Notes: generated from the letters alone by a model not told the origin. A stretch of DNA of 64,000 nucleotides from Shewanella psychropiezotolerans (GCF_007197555.1 NZ_CP041614.1:1728001-1792000); one strand, 5' to 3'; counted from the first letter of the stretch, positions 1 through 9,974 are shown. Numbers and translations: made by a program.

Positions 1-137
1 ATTAAGATGGGGTAAGTATAATACCAATCCTACTAAATATCTGATCTTTCAGTCGTATCTCTAGAACATCTAACATAGCATAAAGGGCTTTGCCTTTGCT
101 TCTAATATCAGCAGACGGATTTTGAACAGGCTATTCG

Positions 138-165
138 AAAACAAGCCGCTATCGCGGCTTGTTTT
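138..165 (-). terminator. Hairpin terminator of the symporter gene
   Basis: A perfect 12-bp stem (138-149 paired with 154-165) with the loop TATC. The arms end in AAAA/TTTT, so it could stop transcription from either side. It lies about 20 bases past the stop codon of the leftward symporter gene. Confidence 0.7.
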
Positions 166-186
166 AACACTGAGGGTTAGCAGGTG

Positions 187-1440
187 TTAGCTTCTTGCTT
201 CTTGCTTTAGGGGCTCATCTTCTGCGGCGTAGAACTGCTCTTCATCAAGTTGCCCTTCAGACTTACCTATGACCACAGCTGTCATCATATCGCCAGTGAC
301 GTTGGTGCTGGTTCTAATCATATCGATAATACGATCGATGGCAGCGATGAAGGCGATGCCTTCTAATGGTAAACCGACGACACCCAGAGTCACGGATAGC
401 ATCACCATAGCACTACCTGGTACACCTGCCGTGCCTACTGAGGCTACTGTTGCAGTCACTGCGATAAGCATGTAATCGGTCATATCCAGTGAAATGCCGT
501 AGATTTGTGCGATAAATATGGCTGCAATCGCAGGATAAATGCCACCACAACCGTCCATGTTCATGGTTGCGCCAAGAGGCAATACGAAGGAGGCATAGCG
601 TTTCGAAACACCCATGGACTCGGTGCAGCGTGTACTGGCCGGTAGAGTACCGAAGCTGGAAGCTGTGGTAAATGCAACAATTTGTGCCGGCATGGCTTTA
701 CGGAAAAACTGGAGGGGACTCAGTTTAGCGACAAATTTAATCAAGCCACCATAGACGAAGATGATATGGATAAAGGCTGCGATATAGATGGCGGCGATGA
801 ACTTACCTAAAGGCAACAGGGTAGACAGACCATATTCGCCCACTACCCAGGCCATCAAGCCAAAGACACCGATAGGAGTCAATTGGAGGACCATACGGGT
901 CAGCTGGAACATGACTTCTGCACCAGCTTCGAAGGTGCGTTTTAATGGCTCAGCCTTCTCGCCTACCTTGTTGATGGCTATGCCTATCAATGCCGCAAAC
1001 ACTATGATCTGTAATACCTTGCCTTCGGCCAGAGAGGCGAAAGGATTGACCGGGATCATATCCAGCAATACTTGTACAAAGCCGGGAACATGACGCTCTC
1101 TTACTTCCGTTGCAACCAGATCCATGCTGCCGCCCATGTCGATAAGCGAGCCTACGGTTAAGCCTATTAAGGAGGCTAAAGTACCGGTAAACATAAACAT
1201 GGCTAACGTTTTAAAACTTAAACGCTTCAAGCTCACCTGTGAGCCTAGTGCTGTGATGCTAACAACGATGGCACAAAATACCAAAGGTGCCACTAACATC
1301 TTGATGGCGCCGATAAAGAGGTCGCCTAAGGGTTTAAGTACTGTGGCTGACTCGCCAAAGATCACCCCTATCATTGCCCCTAAAAAAAAGCCTGCTAAGA
1401 CTTTCTGCCAAAAAGGGATCTGTTTAATGGTTTGCCACAT
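187..1440 (-). CDS. Dicarboxylate/amino acid:cation symporter (DAACS, GltP-like)
   Basis: Inner-membrane secondary transporter that brings in dicarboxylates or acidic amino acids with Na+ or H+. The sequence is a chain of hydrophobic helices and carries the family's serine-rich hairpin ahead of TLPAST (AFTTASSFGTLPAST) and the NMDG motif (NMDGCGGI) of the substrate site. I choose the ATG at 1440 (MWQTIKQIPF, 417 aa). An in-frame start at 1473 would add 11 residues with no ribosome binding site. The next gene is divergent (1706), so this is a single-gene unit ending at the hairpin at 138-165. The family is secure; the substrate is not. Confidence 0.92.
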   Translation of the reverse strand: MWQTIKQIPFWQKVLAGFFLGAMIGVIFGESATVLKPLGDLFIGAIKMLVAPLVFCAIVVSITALGSQVSLKRLSFKTLAMFMFTGTLASLIGLTVGSLIDMGGSMDLVATEVRERHVPGFVQVLLDMIPVNPFASLAEGKVLQIIVFAALIGIAINKVGEKAEPLKRTFEAGAEVMFQLTRMVLQLTPIGVFGLMAWVVGEYGLSTLLPLGKFIAAIYIAAFIHIIFVYGGLIKFVAKLSPLQFFRKAMPAQIVAFTTASSFGTLPASTRCTESMGVSKRYASFVLPLGATMNMDGCGGIYPAIAAIFIAQIYGISLDMTDYMLIAVTATVASVGTAGVPGSAMVMLSVTLGVVGLPLEGIAFIAAIDRIIDMIRTSTNVTGDMMTAVVIGKSEGQLDEEQFYAAEDEPLKQEARS

Positions 1441-1705
1441 TATGTAATTCCAAGTGATTTTTATTATTAACATTCAAAAAAGCGCTGAATACTTGCCTAA
1501 GCCTTTTTAGAACAAAATTAGATCAGACAATTATCCGATGCTGCATTGTATAGACAGAGTGGCTTGCAAAACAAACCGATTTCGTTATAACTTATTGTGA
1601 TAATTAAGTTTGTTTTAATAACTTTAAAGGTTAACACTTGAGTAACATGGTTTTTTTCACTGGGTTTATCACAAAAAATTGCGTTTTTTCATTAGGTAAG
1701 CATTT

Positions 1706-2128
1706 ATGACAGAGTTATGGTTGATGTTTAGTGCGGCGTTTCTTGCTGCAACCTTGTTACCGGGTGGATCAGAAATTTTACTGGTAGCATTACTCAATGA
1801 TGACAGTTCTAACTGGTTGGCTCTCGTTATTCTTGCCAGTGTGGGTAATACATTAGGATCGATAACCAGTTATTATCTGGGGACTTTAGGTCGTTTTGCC
1901 CGCAGTCCGGAGGAGATGGCTAAAGGAAAATATAAGCGCTCTATTGCCCTCATCGAGAAATATGGATATTGGGCCCTATTGTTAGCCTGGACTCCGATTA
2001 TCGGCGATTTATTGTGTTTATTAGCAGGGTGGATGAAACTTCCCTTACTCAGATCGACTCTGATGATATTAATAGGTAAAAGTGTGCGTTATTTTTTAGT
2101 CGCCGCATTTGCACTTCATTGGTTATAG
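1706..2128 (+). CDS. YqaA/DedA-type small membrane protein
   Basis: A 140-residue inner-membrane protein with about four hydrophobic segments. It has the hallmarks of the YqaA branch of the VTT/DedA superfamily: an early PGGSE motif (about residues 19-23), the GNTLGS turn, and a basic loop before the YGYWALL..PIIGD segment. DedA-family proteins are linked to lipid scrambling and membrane homeostasis, but YqaA itself has no settled role. AGGTAAG upstream is a usable ribosome binding site for the ATG. Confidence 0.85.
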   Translation: MTELWLMFSAAFLAATLLPGGSEILLVALLNDDSSNWLALVILASVGNTLGSITSYYLGTLGRFARSPEEMAKGKYKRSIALIEKYGYWALLLAWTPIIGDLLCLLAGWMKLPLLRSTLMILIGKSVRYFLVAAFALHWL

Positions 2129-2219
2129 ACAGGTAAAAGTGTACCTTCTATATTGGTCGCGGCGACTGCTCTAGATTGGGTAATGTTACTTCAGATAATT
2201 TGATATTAAGGATTTGAAA

Positions 2220-5054
2220 GTGAAAAAATGGATATTAGCTGTAGCCATCTCAGCTGCTTTAGCGGGGTGTGCCAGCCAAGAGTCACCAGTCAATCTTCCT
2301 GCGGGAGTGACCTTGTTAGAAACGGTTAAGGTTGCCGAGTCTGAGATTGGGATCCCTTACAAGAAGTATCAGCTTGCCAATGGACTCACCGTCATTCTCC
2401 ATCAGGACGACTCAGATCCTTTAGTCCATGTGGATGTGACCTATCATGTGGGCTCTGCCAGAGAGTTTGAAGGCCGTTCGGGTTTCGCTCATCTATTTGA
2501 GCACATGATGTTTCAGGGATCACAACATGTCGGCGACGAGCAGCATTTCAAAACCGTCACCGAGGCCGGTGGTACACTGAATGGCACCACCAATACCGAC
2601 AGAACAAACTATTTCGAGACTGTGCCGAGTAACCAGCTTGAGAAGATGCTTTGGCTCGAGTCTGACCGTATGGGATTCTTCTTGCCAGCTTTAACGGAAG
2701 AGAAGTTCGAAGTTCAGCGCGAGACCGTTAAGAACGAGAGAGCACAGCGCATCGATAATCAGCCATACGGGCGAATGGGCGAGCAGTTTAATCAAGCTTT
2801 TTATCCCCAAGGTCATCAGTATTCTTGGCCTGTCATAGGCTGGCCGGATGATCTGGAACGCGCCAATCTCGATGACGTGAAACACTTCTTCCAGCGTTGG
2901 TATGGCCCCAATAATGCCACCCTCACCATAGGTGGAAATTTCGATGAATTTCAGACTTTAGCTTGGGTTAACACGTATTTTGGTGAGATCCCAGCAGGTC
3001 CTGCAGTTAAAGCCGATGAGAAGTACTTATTGACCTTAGATAAGACTCGCTATATCTCAATGGAAGATAAGATTCATCTTCCATTGCTGCGTATCGCCTT
3101 TCCAACAGTTTACGCCCGTCATCAGGATGAGGCTGCCCTAGATCTGCTGTCTAATATCTTAGGTGGCGGCAAGACCTCAATCTTCTACAAGAATCTGGTT
3201 AAAGATGGCTATGCGGTGCAGGCCGGTGTGAGTCACCCTTGTCAGGAGTTGGCTTGTCAGTTCTCTATGTATGCTTTGGCTAATCCTGCTAAAGGAGGTA
3301 ATTTAGCCGACATCGAGAAGCTAATGAAGCAATCCATTGCCGAATTTGAGCAGCGTGGTGTTACCGATGATGACTTGGAGAAGGTCAAAGTGCAGTTTGA
3401 AGCCGGGACGATTTTTGGCTTGCAGAGCGTATCGGGTAAAGTTTCTACCTTAGCATTTAACCAGACTTTTTCCGGTAACCCCGACATGATCTCATCGGAT
3501 CTAAAGCGCTACGCCAGCGTGACTAAGGCCGATGTGATGCGGGTATTCGACAAATATATTAAGAACAAACCTATGGTGGTCATGAGCGTGGTTCCCGAGG
3601 GACAAGAACAGCTTATCGCCCATGAAGATACTTTCACGCCCCCAGAGCTAACGGTGTCCAACACCGCGGTAGAAGGGGTGGCTGATCATAAGCAGATTGT
3701 TTCGGCTTTCGATCGCACCATAATGCCAGCTGCGGGACCAGCACCTGTACTTAAGGTTCCCCAATTGTGGACTGGAAAACTGGCTAACAATATCCAGGTG
3801 ATGGGCACAGAGAGTGAGGAGACGCCCACGGTCGAGCTCATCATCTATCTTAATGGCGGTCATAGATTAGTGCCGGTCGAAGATGCGGGGCTTGCAGGCT
3901 TAACCGCTGCCATGCTCAATGAGTCGAGTAAGAAACGCAGTTCAGAAGAGCTTGCTCAAGCATTAGAGATGCTAGGCAGTAGTGTCACCTTCGGTTCCAG
4001 TGCCTATCAGAGTTATGTGAAAATCTCGAGCCTGACCTCACGCCTCGATGAGACACTGGCTATTGCTCAGGAGCGATTATTTGAGCCGGCGTTCAAGGCT
4101 GAAGATTTTGACCGACTGAAACAGCAGCAACTGCAGAGTCTGCAGCACATGATGTCTGATCCTAACTTTTTGGCCAATACGGCTTTCGATAGTTTGATGT
4201 ATGGCTGTGCTAGCCCATTGGGGGTGAGCAGTAGCGGCACCTTAGAGTCTGTTTCCTCGTTAACCTTAGATGATATTAACGCTTTCTATCAAAAGCAGTA
4301 TCGAGCCGGTAATGCACAAATTATTGCGGTGAGTAATCTGAGTGAATCCGAAATTATGGGTAAGTTAGCTGGCTTTAGTCATTGGAAAGGCGAAGCTACG
4401 CCTCTGCCTAAATTGGCAGATCTACCTCAACTCCAAGGGGGCAAGATCTATATTTTAGATAAGCCCGGCGCCGCGCAATCTGTCATTAAAATTGGTAAGC
4501 GTGCGCTGCCCTATGATGCAACGGGAGAGTACTTTAAATCTTATCTGATGAATTATCCCTTAGGTGGTGCCTTCAATAGTCGTATAAACCTTAACTTACG
4601 CGAAGATAAAGGTTATACCTATGGTGCCCGTAGTTACTTTGCTGGTGGCATTGAGCAGGGGGTTTATGAAGCCCAGGCAAGCGTGAGAACGGATGTGACA
4701 TCTCTGGCCCTGGTGGAATTTTTCAATGAGATTAATAAGTACAGCCAGTCAGGAATGACTGATGAGGAGTTGGCATTTATGCGGGCCTCAGTTTCTCAAG
4801 GAAATGCACTGGATTATGAGACGCCCTATCAAAAAGCGGGCTTCATGCGCCGCATACAGCGTTATCAGCTCGATGCTGACTTCACCAAGCAACAAACTAA
4901 GATCACTAATTCAATCAGCAAAGATGAATTGAATCAGCTGGCTAGAAAACAGTTAGATCTTAAGAGTATGCTGGTATTAATCGTGGGTGATAAGGCGTCG
5001 ATCGAGGCGGATATTAAAGCACTCGGTTATCCGGTGGAAGATTTAGAGTTGTAA
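2220..5054 (+). CDS. M16 family zinc metallopeptidase, two-domain lipoprotein
   Basis: Envelope metalloprotease of the insulinase/pitrilysin family, 944 aa. An N-terminal signal peptide ends in the lipobox LAGC. The first M16 domain carries the inverted zinc motif HLFEH (about residues 91-95), with the third ligand probably the E of VKNER about 78 residues on. The second M16 half (from about residue 520) has lost the zinc motif but keeps the NLREDKGYTYG signature that completes the active site. I choose the GTG at 2220 because AAGGA (2208-2212) sits 7 bases before it; the TTG at 2214 is too close to that site. It likely degrades peptides in the periplasm. Confidence 0.93.
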   Translation: MKKWILAVAISAALAGCASQESPVNLPAGVTLLETVKVAESEIGIPYKKYQLANGLTVILHQDDSDPLVHVDVTYHVGSAREFEGRSGFAHLFEHMMFQGSQHVGDEQHFKTVTEAGGTLNGTTNTDRTNYFETVPSNQLEKMLWLESDRMGFFLPALTEEKFEVQRETVKNERAQRIDNQPYGRMGEQFNQAFYPQGHQYSWPVIGWPDDLERANLDDVKHFFQRWYGPNNATLTIGGNFDEFQTLAWVNTYFGEIPAGPAVKADEKYLLTLDKTRYISMEDKIHLPLLRIAFPTVYARHQDEAALDLLSNILGGGKTSIFYKNLVKDGYAVQAGVSHPCQELACQFSMYALANPAKGGNLADIEKLMKQSIAEFEQRGVTDDDLEKVKVQFEAGTIFGLQSVSGKVSTLAFNQTFSGNPDMISSDLKRYASVTKADVMRVFDKYIKNKPMVVMSVVPEGQEQLIAHEDTFTPPELTVSNTAVEGVADHKQIVSAFDRTIMPAAGPAPVLKVPQLWTGKLANNIQVMGTESEETPTVELIIYLNGGHRLVPVEDAGLAGLTAAMLNESSKKRSSEELAQALEMLGSSVTFGSSAYQSYVKISSLTSRLDETLAIAQERLFEPAFKAEDFDRLKQQQLQSLQHMMSDPNFLANTAFDSLMYGCASPLGVSSSGTLESVSSLTLDDINAFYQKQYRAGNAQIIAVSNLSESEIMGKLAGFSHWKGEATPLPKLADLPQLQGGKIYILDKPGAAQSVIKIGKRALPYDATGEYFKSYLMNYPLGGAFNSRINLNLREDKGYTYGARSYFAGGIEQGVYEAQASVRTDVTSLALVEFFNEINKYSQSGMTDEELAFMRASVSQGNALDYETPYQKAGFMRRIQRYQLDADFTKQQTKITNSISKDELNQLARKQLDLKSMLVLIVGDKASIEADIKALGYPVEDLEL

Positions 5055-5254
5055 TCGCTGAATTAGGCCATATATCTAATGGTAGTAAGTTGCGGCATCT
5101 CGTTAGAAGTGGATGTCGCTGCTTTATGGCTTAGATAAAGATGACTTGCCTGAGAGAGTTAACCACCGTCGATTGTGTTAATGAAAGAAAATGCACTGTT
5201 AGCGGGTCTGATCCAGACAAGCCTAAATGATGACAAAAATTAGAGAATAAAATA

Positions 5255-6862
5255 TTGAACTCTTTCAATACATCGATCGAACAACTCTCTGACTCAGAGG
5301 GGCGTGCAGCACTACAGGGGATGCAACGCGGTATAGAACGCGAAGCATTAAGAATCAGTGAGTCAGGTCAGCTGGCGACAGATGCTCACCCTAGAGAACT
5401 AGGTGCCGCGCTCACTCATTCGAGGATAACGACAGATTATAGTGAGTCTTTGCTTGAATTTATCACTCCTGTTTTCAGTGATATCGATGACTTGCTGGAA
5501 GATCTGACCTATACCCACGCATTTACGGTGCAAAACCTTAATCAACAAGGTTTATGGCCTGTGAGTATGCCCTGTTATGTCGGTGATGTGAGCGAAATTC
5601 CCATTGCTCAATACGGCAATTCAAATTCAGGACAGATGAAACGCTTATATCGTAAGGGATTAACCTATCGATACGGCGCTCAGATGCAGATTATCTCCGG
5701 GGTTCATTTTAACTTCTCCGTATCTCAGCCGCTTTGGGACAAGTTGTACCTTTTAAGCGATCAGCAGAGTTCCAAAACCGATTTCATCTCTGAGTCCTAC
5801 CTAGGACTTATACGTAATTATCGACGCATGGTTTGGGTGTTGCCTTATCTTTTTGGCGCTTCCCCAGCCCTGTGTAGCTCGTTCATTAAAGGCCAGCAGA
5901 CAGACATCGAGTTTGAGAAGATGGGCAAGGGGACCTTGTATCTTCCCTATGCCACCTCATTGAGAATGAGTGACCTTGGTTATACCAATAAGGAGCAAGA
6001 CAGCTTAAGCATCAGTTATGATTCTTTGGATCAGTTTCTGCAAGGGATGCAAAATGCCATCAACATGCCCTCGTCTAATTTTGAGAAAATTGGCGTTAAG
6101 GTCGATGGAGAATTTAGGCAGCTTAATGCCAATGTACTGCAGATAGAGAATGAATTTTATTCGCCAATCCGGGCTAAGCGAGTCACTCTCGATGGTGAAA
6201 AACCTTCGCAGGCACTGGCGCGAGCCGGAGTGGAATATATTGAAGTTCGAGCCCTGGATGTCAACCCATACAGCGCGATAGGCATAGAAGCATCTCAAGT
6301 ACGCTTCTTAGACATGTTCCTTCTCTATTGTTTGTTAAGTGATTCCCCCTTATCGGGAGAGAATGAAGAAGCCGAAATATCCGCTAACTTGAACCGAGTC
6401 ATTATGGAAGGGCGTAAGCCGGGTCTGGAATTAAGCAATAATGGACACGCTGTTCTCCTTACCGATTGGATGAAGCAGATGTTTTCATCTTTGACTTCGA
6501 TTGCCAAACTATTGGATCAAGATGGTGAAAATCATTACCGTCAGGCATTAGATACCTGGTTAGCTGCGGTCAATGATCCTGATTTAACCCTTTCTGGAAG
6601 GGTCATGTCGCACTTGCTGGAGAGTCAAATTGATCATGGTTGCTGGGTCAAGAGCTTAGCCAAGCAGTACTATAAAGATTTGAGTGAATATGAACTACCA
6701 GAGCAAGTCATCACCCGATACAAACAGGCTGCGTTAGACTCCTTGTCTAAGCAAGCTAAGATGGAGGCCGAGTCTAGCCAAAGTTTTGAGGCTTTTCTGG
6801 AAGATTATTTCCGAGATGAAACATCGAACAAACCGGCACAACAGGTCGCTATCCCTTCATAG
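5255..6862 (+). CDS. gshA: Glutamate-cysteine ligase
   Basis: Joins L-glutamate and L-cysteine with ATP to make gamma-glutamylcysteine, the first step of glutathione synthesis, in the cytosol. At 535 aa it is close to the enterobacterial GshA length (518). The sequence begins with the family motif GMQRGIEREALRI and includes GVHFNFS and the EVRALDVNPY segment typical of the class I enzyme. The start is TTG at 5255, weakly supported by GAGA at 5243. A hairpin follows 9 bases after the stop. Confidence 0.96.
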   Translation: MNSFNTSIEQLSDSEGRAALQGMQRGIEREALRISESGQLATDAHPRELGAALTHSRITTDYSESLLEFITPVFSDIDDLLEDLTYTHAFTVQNLNQQGLWPVSMPCYVGDVSEIPIAQYGNSNSGQMKRLYRKGLTYRYGAQMQIISGVHFNFSVSQPLWDKLYLLSDQQSSKTDFISESYLGLIRNYRRMVWVLPYLFGASPALCSSFIKGQQTDIEFEKMGKGTLYLPYATSLRMSDLGYTNKEQDSLSISYDSLDQFLQGMQNAINMPSSNFEKIGVKVDGEFRQLNANVLQIENEFYSPIRAKRVTLDGEKPSQALARAGVEYIEVRALDVNPYSAIGIEASQVRFLDMFLLYCLLSDSPLSGENEEAEISANLNRVIMEGRKPGLELSNNGHAVLLTDWMKQMFSSLTSIAKLLDQDGENHYRQALDTWLAAVNDPDLTLSGRVMSHLLESQIDHGCWVKSLAKQYYKDLSEYELPEQVITRYKQAALDSLSKQAKMEAESSQSFEAFLEDYFRDETSNKPAQQVAIPS

Positions 6863-6870
6863 GTTGCAAT

Positions 6871-6901
6871 ACCATAGGCTAAATACTTTTTAGCCTATGG
6901 T
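6871..6901 (+). terminator. Hairpin after gshA
   Basis: A perfect 13-bp stem (6871-6883 with 6889-6901) and a 5-base loop. The downstream T run is short (TTT then GAG), so it is a weak intrinsic terminator or a 3'-end stabilising hairpin. Confidence 0.6.
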
Positions 6902-6964
6902 TTGAGCTTATCTGTCGATATTTTAATGATGGCTTAGATAAAACTTTTCGTTGAGAGTGAAGAT

Positions 6965-7387
6965 TTGAAACCATTACTCGTTCTACTTTCCATGTTTATG
7001 TTGCTTTCGGGCTGTGCCTCACAGCCCGATGATGGTCTTAGATGTGGTGTAGTCTCAGGTTATCTCGATCCAGATCAAAGCCAAGATTTCTATAGAGCCG
7101 TCGTGACTCATTTAGACGGCAAGCCTGTCATCTCTAAGCCAAACTATCGGATCTCGCCCGGTGAACATACCTTTACCTTTGCCGAGTTGATCAGTGCGCC
7201 ATCTCTGAAAGTGAAGCTAGCTGCCAGGACGCCTAAAGACTTAGTGATCAGAGTCGAAGCTAACCGCAGGTATCATTTTGCGGCTAAATTTAATACAGGT
7301 AAACGCTATCGTGGCAATGACTCTGGGTTTTGGCAGCCGGTGATCTGGCTTGAAGAAGCGCATGAGTGTGAATTACCCGTGAAGTAA
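6965..7387 (+). CDS. Small hypothetical lipoprotein
   Basis: A 140-residue protein of unknown function with a clear type II signal peptide: a hydrophobic stretch followed by LLSGC, with the lipidated cysteine at about residue 17. The mature part is a compact beta-rich domain with a PGEHTFTF strand and a 'NRRYHFAAKF' segment, resembling small outer-membrane lipoproteins that carry a PEGA-like fold; that is a guess. The start is TTG at 6965. Confidence 0.75.
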   Translation: MKPLLVLLSMFMLLSGCASQPDDGLRCGVVSGYLDPDQSQDFYRAVVTHLDGKPVISKPNYRISPGEHTFTFAELISAPSLKVKLAARTPKDLVIRVEANRRYHFAAKFNTGKRYRGNDSGFWQPVIWLEEAHECELPVK

Positions 7388-7500
7388 CCTGTGACATAAC
7401 GTTAATACTCGATACTTTTGAGCTTGGATAATTGCTTCTTTAACCTAAGGGTGTGACACTAACGTTTTGATTCGTTTCATGACTTAATTTAGCATTACAC

Positions 7501-8133
7501 ATGGTATCCGCACTTATGAAAGGCTTTTCGGTTTTAACAGCAGCTTTTTTGGCATTATTACTCTCAGGTTGCGCCACGGCTCCGCCGGAAAACCCTGAAA
7601 ATTTATGCTCCATCTATCAGGAAAATCGCGACTGGTATAGCGCCGCACAGAAAACCCAAGAGAAGTGGGGTGTGCCTGTCCATGTCCCCTTGGCCATGAT
7701 GTATCAGGAGAGCTCTTTTAAGCACAATGCTGCGCCGCCTATGGAGTACTTTCTCGGCTTCATTCCCATTGGACGCGCCAGTGATGCCTATGGCTATGCT
7801 CAGGCTAAGACCATGACCTGGGACGATTACGTCAGGGAGACGGGTAACTCCTGGTCAAGTCGGAGTAATTTCGACGATGCCATGGACTTTATGGGCTGGT
7901 TTATCTATAAAACTCATAAAATCAACGGAGTCTCTAAGTGGGATGCCAGAAATCAGTATCTGAATTACCACGAAGGTTGGGGTGGTTATAAGCGAAAGAG
8001 CTATAACCAGAAAGCCTGGTTGATCAAGGTTGCGGCTAAGGTCGATGCCAGATCCAGGCGCTACGCCGCACAATATAAGACCTGTAAAGAAGATCTCGAC
8101 TCTTCCTGGTTATGGCGTCTCTTCTTCGCTTAG
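7501..8133 (+). CDS. Lipoprotein with lytic transglycosylase (SLT) domain
   Basis: A 210-residue envelope protein predicted to cut peptidoglycan glycan strands. The signal peptide ends in the lipobox LSGC (Cys about 24). The catalytic glutamate of the SLT fold is visible in MMYQESSF (about E70), followed by the GYAQ motif (about 97) and the NYHEGWGGY segment. The start may be the ATG at 7501 or the one at 7516 (MKGFSVLT), which gives a more usual signal peptide; neither has a good ribosome binding site. It is the last gene before the accessory island. Confidence 0.85.
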   Translation: MVSALMKGFSVLTAAFLALLLSGCATAPPENPENLCSIYQENRDWYSAAQKTQEKWGVPVHVPLAMMYQESSFKHNAAPPMEYFLGFIPIGRASDAYGYAQAKTMTWDDYVRETGNSWSSRSNFDDAMDFMGWFIYKTHKINGVSKWDARNQYLNYHEGWGGYKRKSYNQKAWLIKVAAKVDARSRRYAAQYKTCKEDLDSSWLWRLFFA

Positions 8134-8254
8134 CAATAAATATTAGTCGGGTTGGGAAACCTCCTAGCCTGGCTCTGTAAATCCCTGTTGGTTCTGCCAA
8201 GATCTGACCTTATTCGCTCTGACACCTTTATTCCTTTATTGATAAACCGATATT

Positions 8255-9199
8255 ATGACAAGAAAAATATTAACTTTGAATGTGAAAAGAAAAAAGGTCG
8301 CCAAACAAGTCGAGCAAGTGGCCAAGGTTGTACCTCACGTTGACCCACAAGAGCGTTTTATAAATGGCGTAGCCATCAATCCTCATCAGTGTATTCGCCT
8401 AGAATTAGGCTCTGAGCAACTTTCCACCCGAGCTATGGATCTGTTCACGCCAATAGGAATGGGGCAGCGAGGTTTAATTGTTGCTCCACCAGGCTCCGGA
8501 AAAACCACCCTGTTAAAACATATTTGTCAGTCGGTGGGGAAGGCTTATCCAGAAATAAAGCTTTATGCGTTACTCATTGATGAGCGTCCCGAAGAGGTGA
8601 CGGATTTTAAGCGCAGCGTACCGGCACAAGTATACGCCTCATCCACGGATGAAAACTATGACCAACACGTTCGTGTAGCTAATGACCTTCTTAAAGTCGC
8701 TCGCCGGCAAGCAGGTGAAGGCTTTGATGTAATGATTGTCATTGATTCTCTGACAAGACTGACACGAGTACATAATGCCAATCAAAGGAGCAGCGGTCGT
8801 ACCCTATCGGGCGGGCTTGACGCTAGAGCGATGGAAATACCACGAAAATTGTTTGGCGCAGCGAGAAAAATTGAGCATGGTGGCTCGCTTACCATTCTAG
8901 CAACCATACTGGTTGATACTGGTAGCAGAATGGATCAGGTGATATTTGAGGAGTTTAAAGGTACGGGTAATATGGAAGTCGTTTTATCGCGTGAGGCTGC
9001 AAATCAACGAATTTTTCCCGCGCTGGATATTGCTAAAAGCAGCACGCGTCGTGAGGAACTGCTGCTCAATTCGAAAGAGCTCGAAAAGGTAACCGTGTTG
9101 CGCAGGACGCTTACCGGTCTTAAACCTGTAGAGGGTGCTAGGAAACTTGTTGAGTTACTTGAGAAATACCCAACAAATGCTGAACTGTTGAATAGTTAG
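8255..9199 (+). CDS. Short Rho paralogue lacking the N-terminal RNA-binding domain
   Basis: A 314-residue protein matching the C-terminal RecA-like ATPase half of transcription termination factor Rho. Visible motifs are the P-loop APPGSGKT (about 77-84), DERPEEVT (about 109-116), Walker B VIDSLTR (about D164), the Q-loop region around GRTLSGGLDARAM (about 181-193), the strand IFEEFKGTGN with the R-loop lysine, and the late arginines. Canonical Rho is about 419 aa; roughly 100 N-terminal residues with the helical bundle and OB fold (primary RNA site) are missing and replaced by a short lysine-rich tail. The P-loop reads PPGSGKT where E. coli Rho has PPKAGKT. No ribosome binding site is evident, and there is no sign of decay. 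It sits alone at the edge of the accessory island. Function unknown. Confidence 0.88.
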   Translation: MTRKILTLNVKRKKVAKQVEQVAKVVPHVDPQERFINGVAINPHQCIRLELGSEQLSTRAMDLFTPIGMGQRGLIVAPPGSGKTTLLKHICQSVGKAYPEIKLYALLIDERPEEVTDFKRSVPAQVYASSTDENYDQHVRVANDLLKVARRQAGEGFDVMIVIDSLTRLTRVHNANQRSSGRTLSGGLDARAMEIPRKLFGAARKIEHGGSLTILATILVDTGSRMDQVIFEEFKGTGNMEVVLSREAANQRIFPALDIAKSSTRREELLLNSKELEKVTVLRRTLTGLKPVEGARKLVELLEKYPTNAELLNS

Positions 9200-9408
9200 T
9201 TCGCTAAATTTATTCAATTAATAATTCAACCTCTATTTAACATACATATGGTATATAAAGCGCGTGCGTCTTTACTCAGCGCAACAAAGCATTGCAGCTC
9301 TTTTTATTAAATTTGGCTTTAAAGTAGAGTTCTATGGATTGGTGTTCTATAAAATAGAGTAGCTATTTAATTCATGCGTTTAAAATAAAACAAAACAAGG
9401 GGACATTT

Positions 9409-9828
9409 ATGACCAACTGTTTTCATCTTGCCATTCCAGCGGGCGATTTAAATGTGGCTAAAAAGTTTTATTGCGATGTACTTGGCTGTAAGAGTGGCAA
9501 TAGCGAGGAGGACCATTGGGTAGATATTGATTTTTGGGGCAACGAATTGACCTTACACCAAAGCGAAGAACGTTTGCCAAAAGTACGCCATGAAGTGGAC
9601 ATGGGTAGCGTCCTCGTTCCCCACTTTGGTATACATTTACCTGATGGGGCGTTTCAAGCCTTAAAAGAGCGTATTGAAACGGCTGGCATTGCCTATTTAG
9701 ACAAGCCTTATCGTCGCTTTATAGACAGTAAATATGAACAGGAAACCTTTTTTATTGAAGACCCGAACGGCAATATTCTTGAAATGAAAACCATGGTTAA
9801 TCCTAAAATATTGTTCAAAGTCGATTGA
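9409..9828 (+). CDS. VOC (glyoxalase/bleomycin-resistance fold) family protein
   Basis: A 139-residue cytosolic protein of the vicinal oxygen chelate superfamily, with two beta-alpha-beta-beta-beta modules. It opens with FHLAIPAGDL..AKKFYCDVLGC, and closes with the family signature DPNGNILEMK, whose glutamate is a usual metal ligand. Substrate unknown. AAGGGGAC just upstream of the ATG is a good ribosome binding site. It stands alone between the Rho paralogue and a mobile inverted-repeat element. Confidence 0.85.
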   Translation: MTNCFHLAIPAGDLNVAKKFYCDVLGCKSGNSEEDHWVDIDFWGNELTLHQSEERLPKVRHEVDMGSVLVPHFGIHLPDGAFQALKERIETAGIAYLDKPYRRFIDSKYEQETFFIEDPNGNILEMKTMVNPKILFKVD

Positions 9829-9974
9829 ACATGACATTCATAATTGGCAAGTTATAAGGACTTAGCAGAGCCGAATTAGGGAGCGTTCATCCCATCATCC
9901 ATTCTTATTCTAAGCAAGATCGTCAATGCCGAACACATCTAGATAAACTCCTCGATTTATCAATCCGCCCACTT

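Noticed and set aside
8152..8343. 63-codon frame overlapping the start of the Rho paralogue
   Set aside because: It overlaps a well-supported gene in another frame, has no ribosome binding site and no recognisable protein character.
9241..9400. Possible hairpins or promoter before the VOC gene
   Set aside because: Only imperfect AT-rich inverted repeats were seen; none is long enough to support a call.
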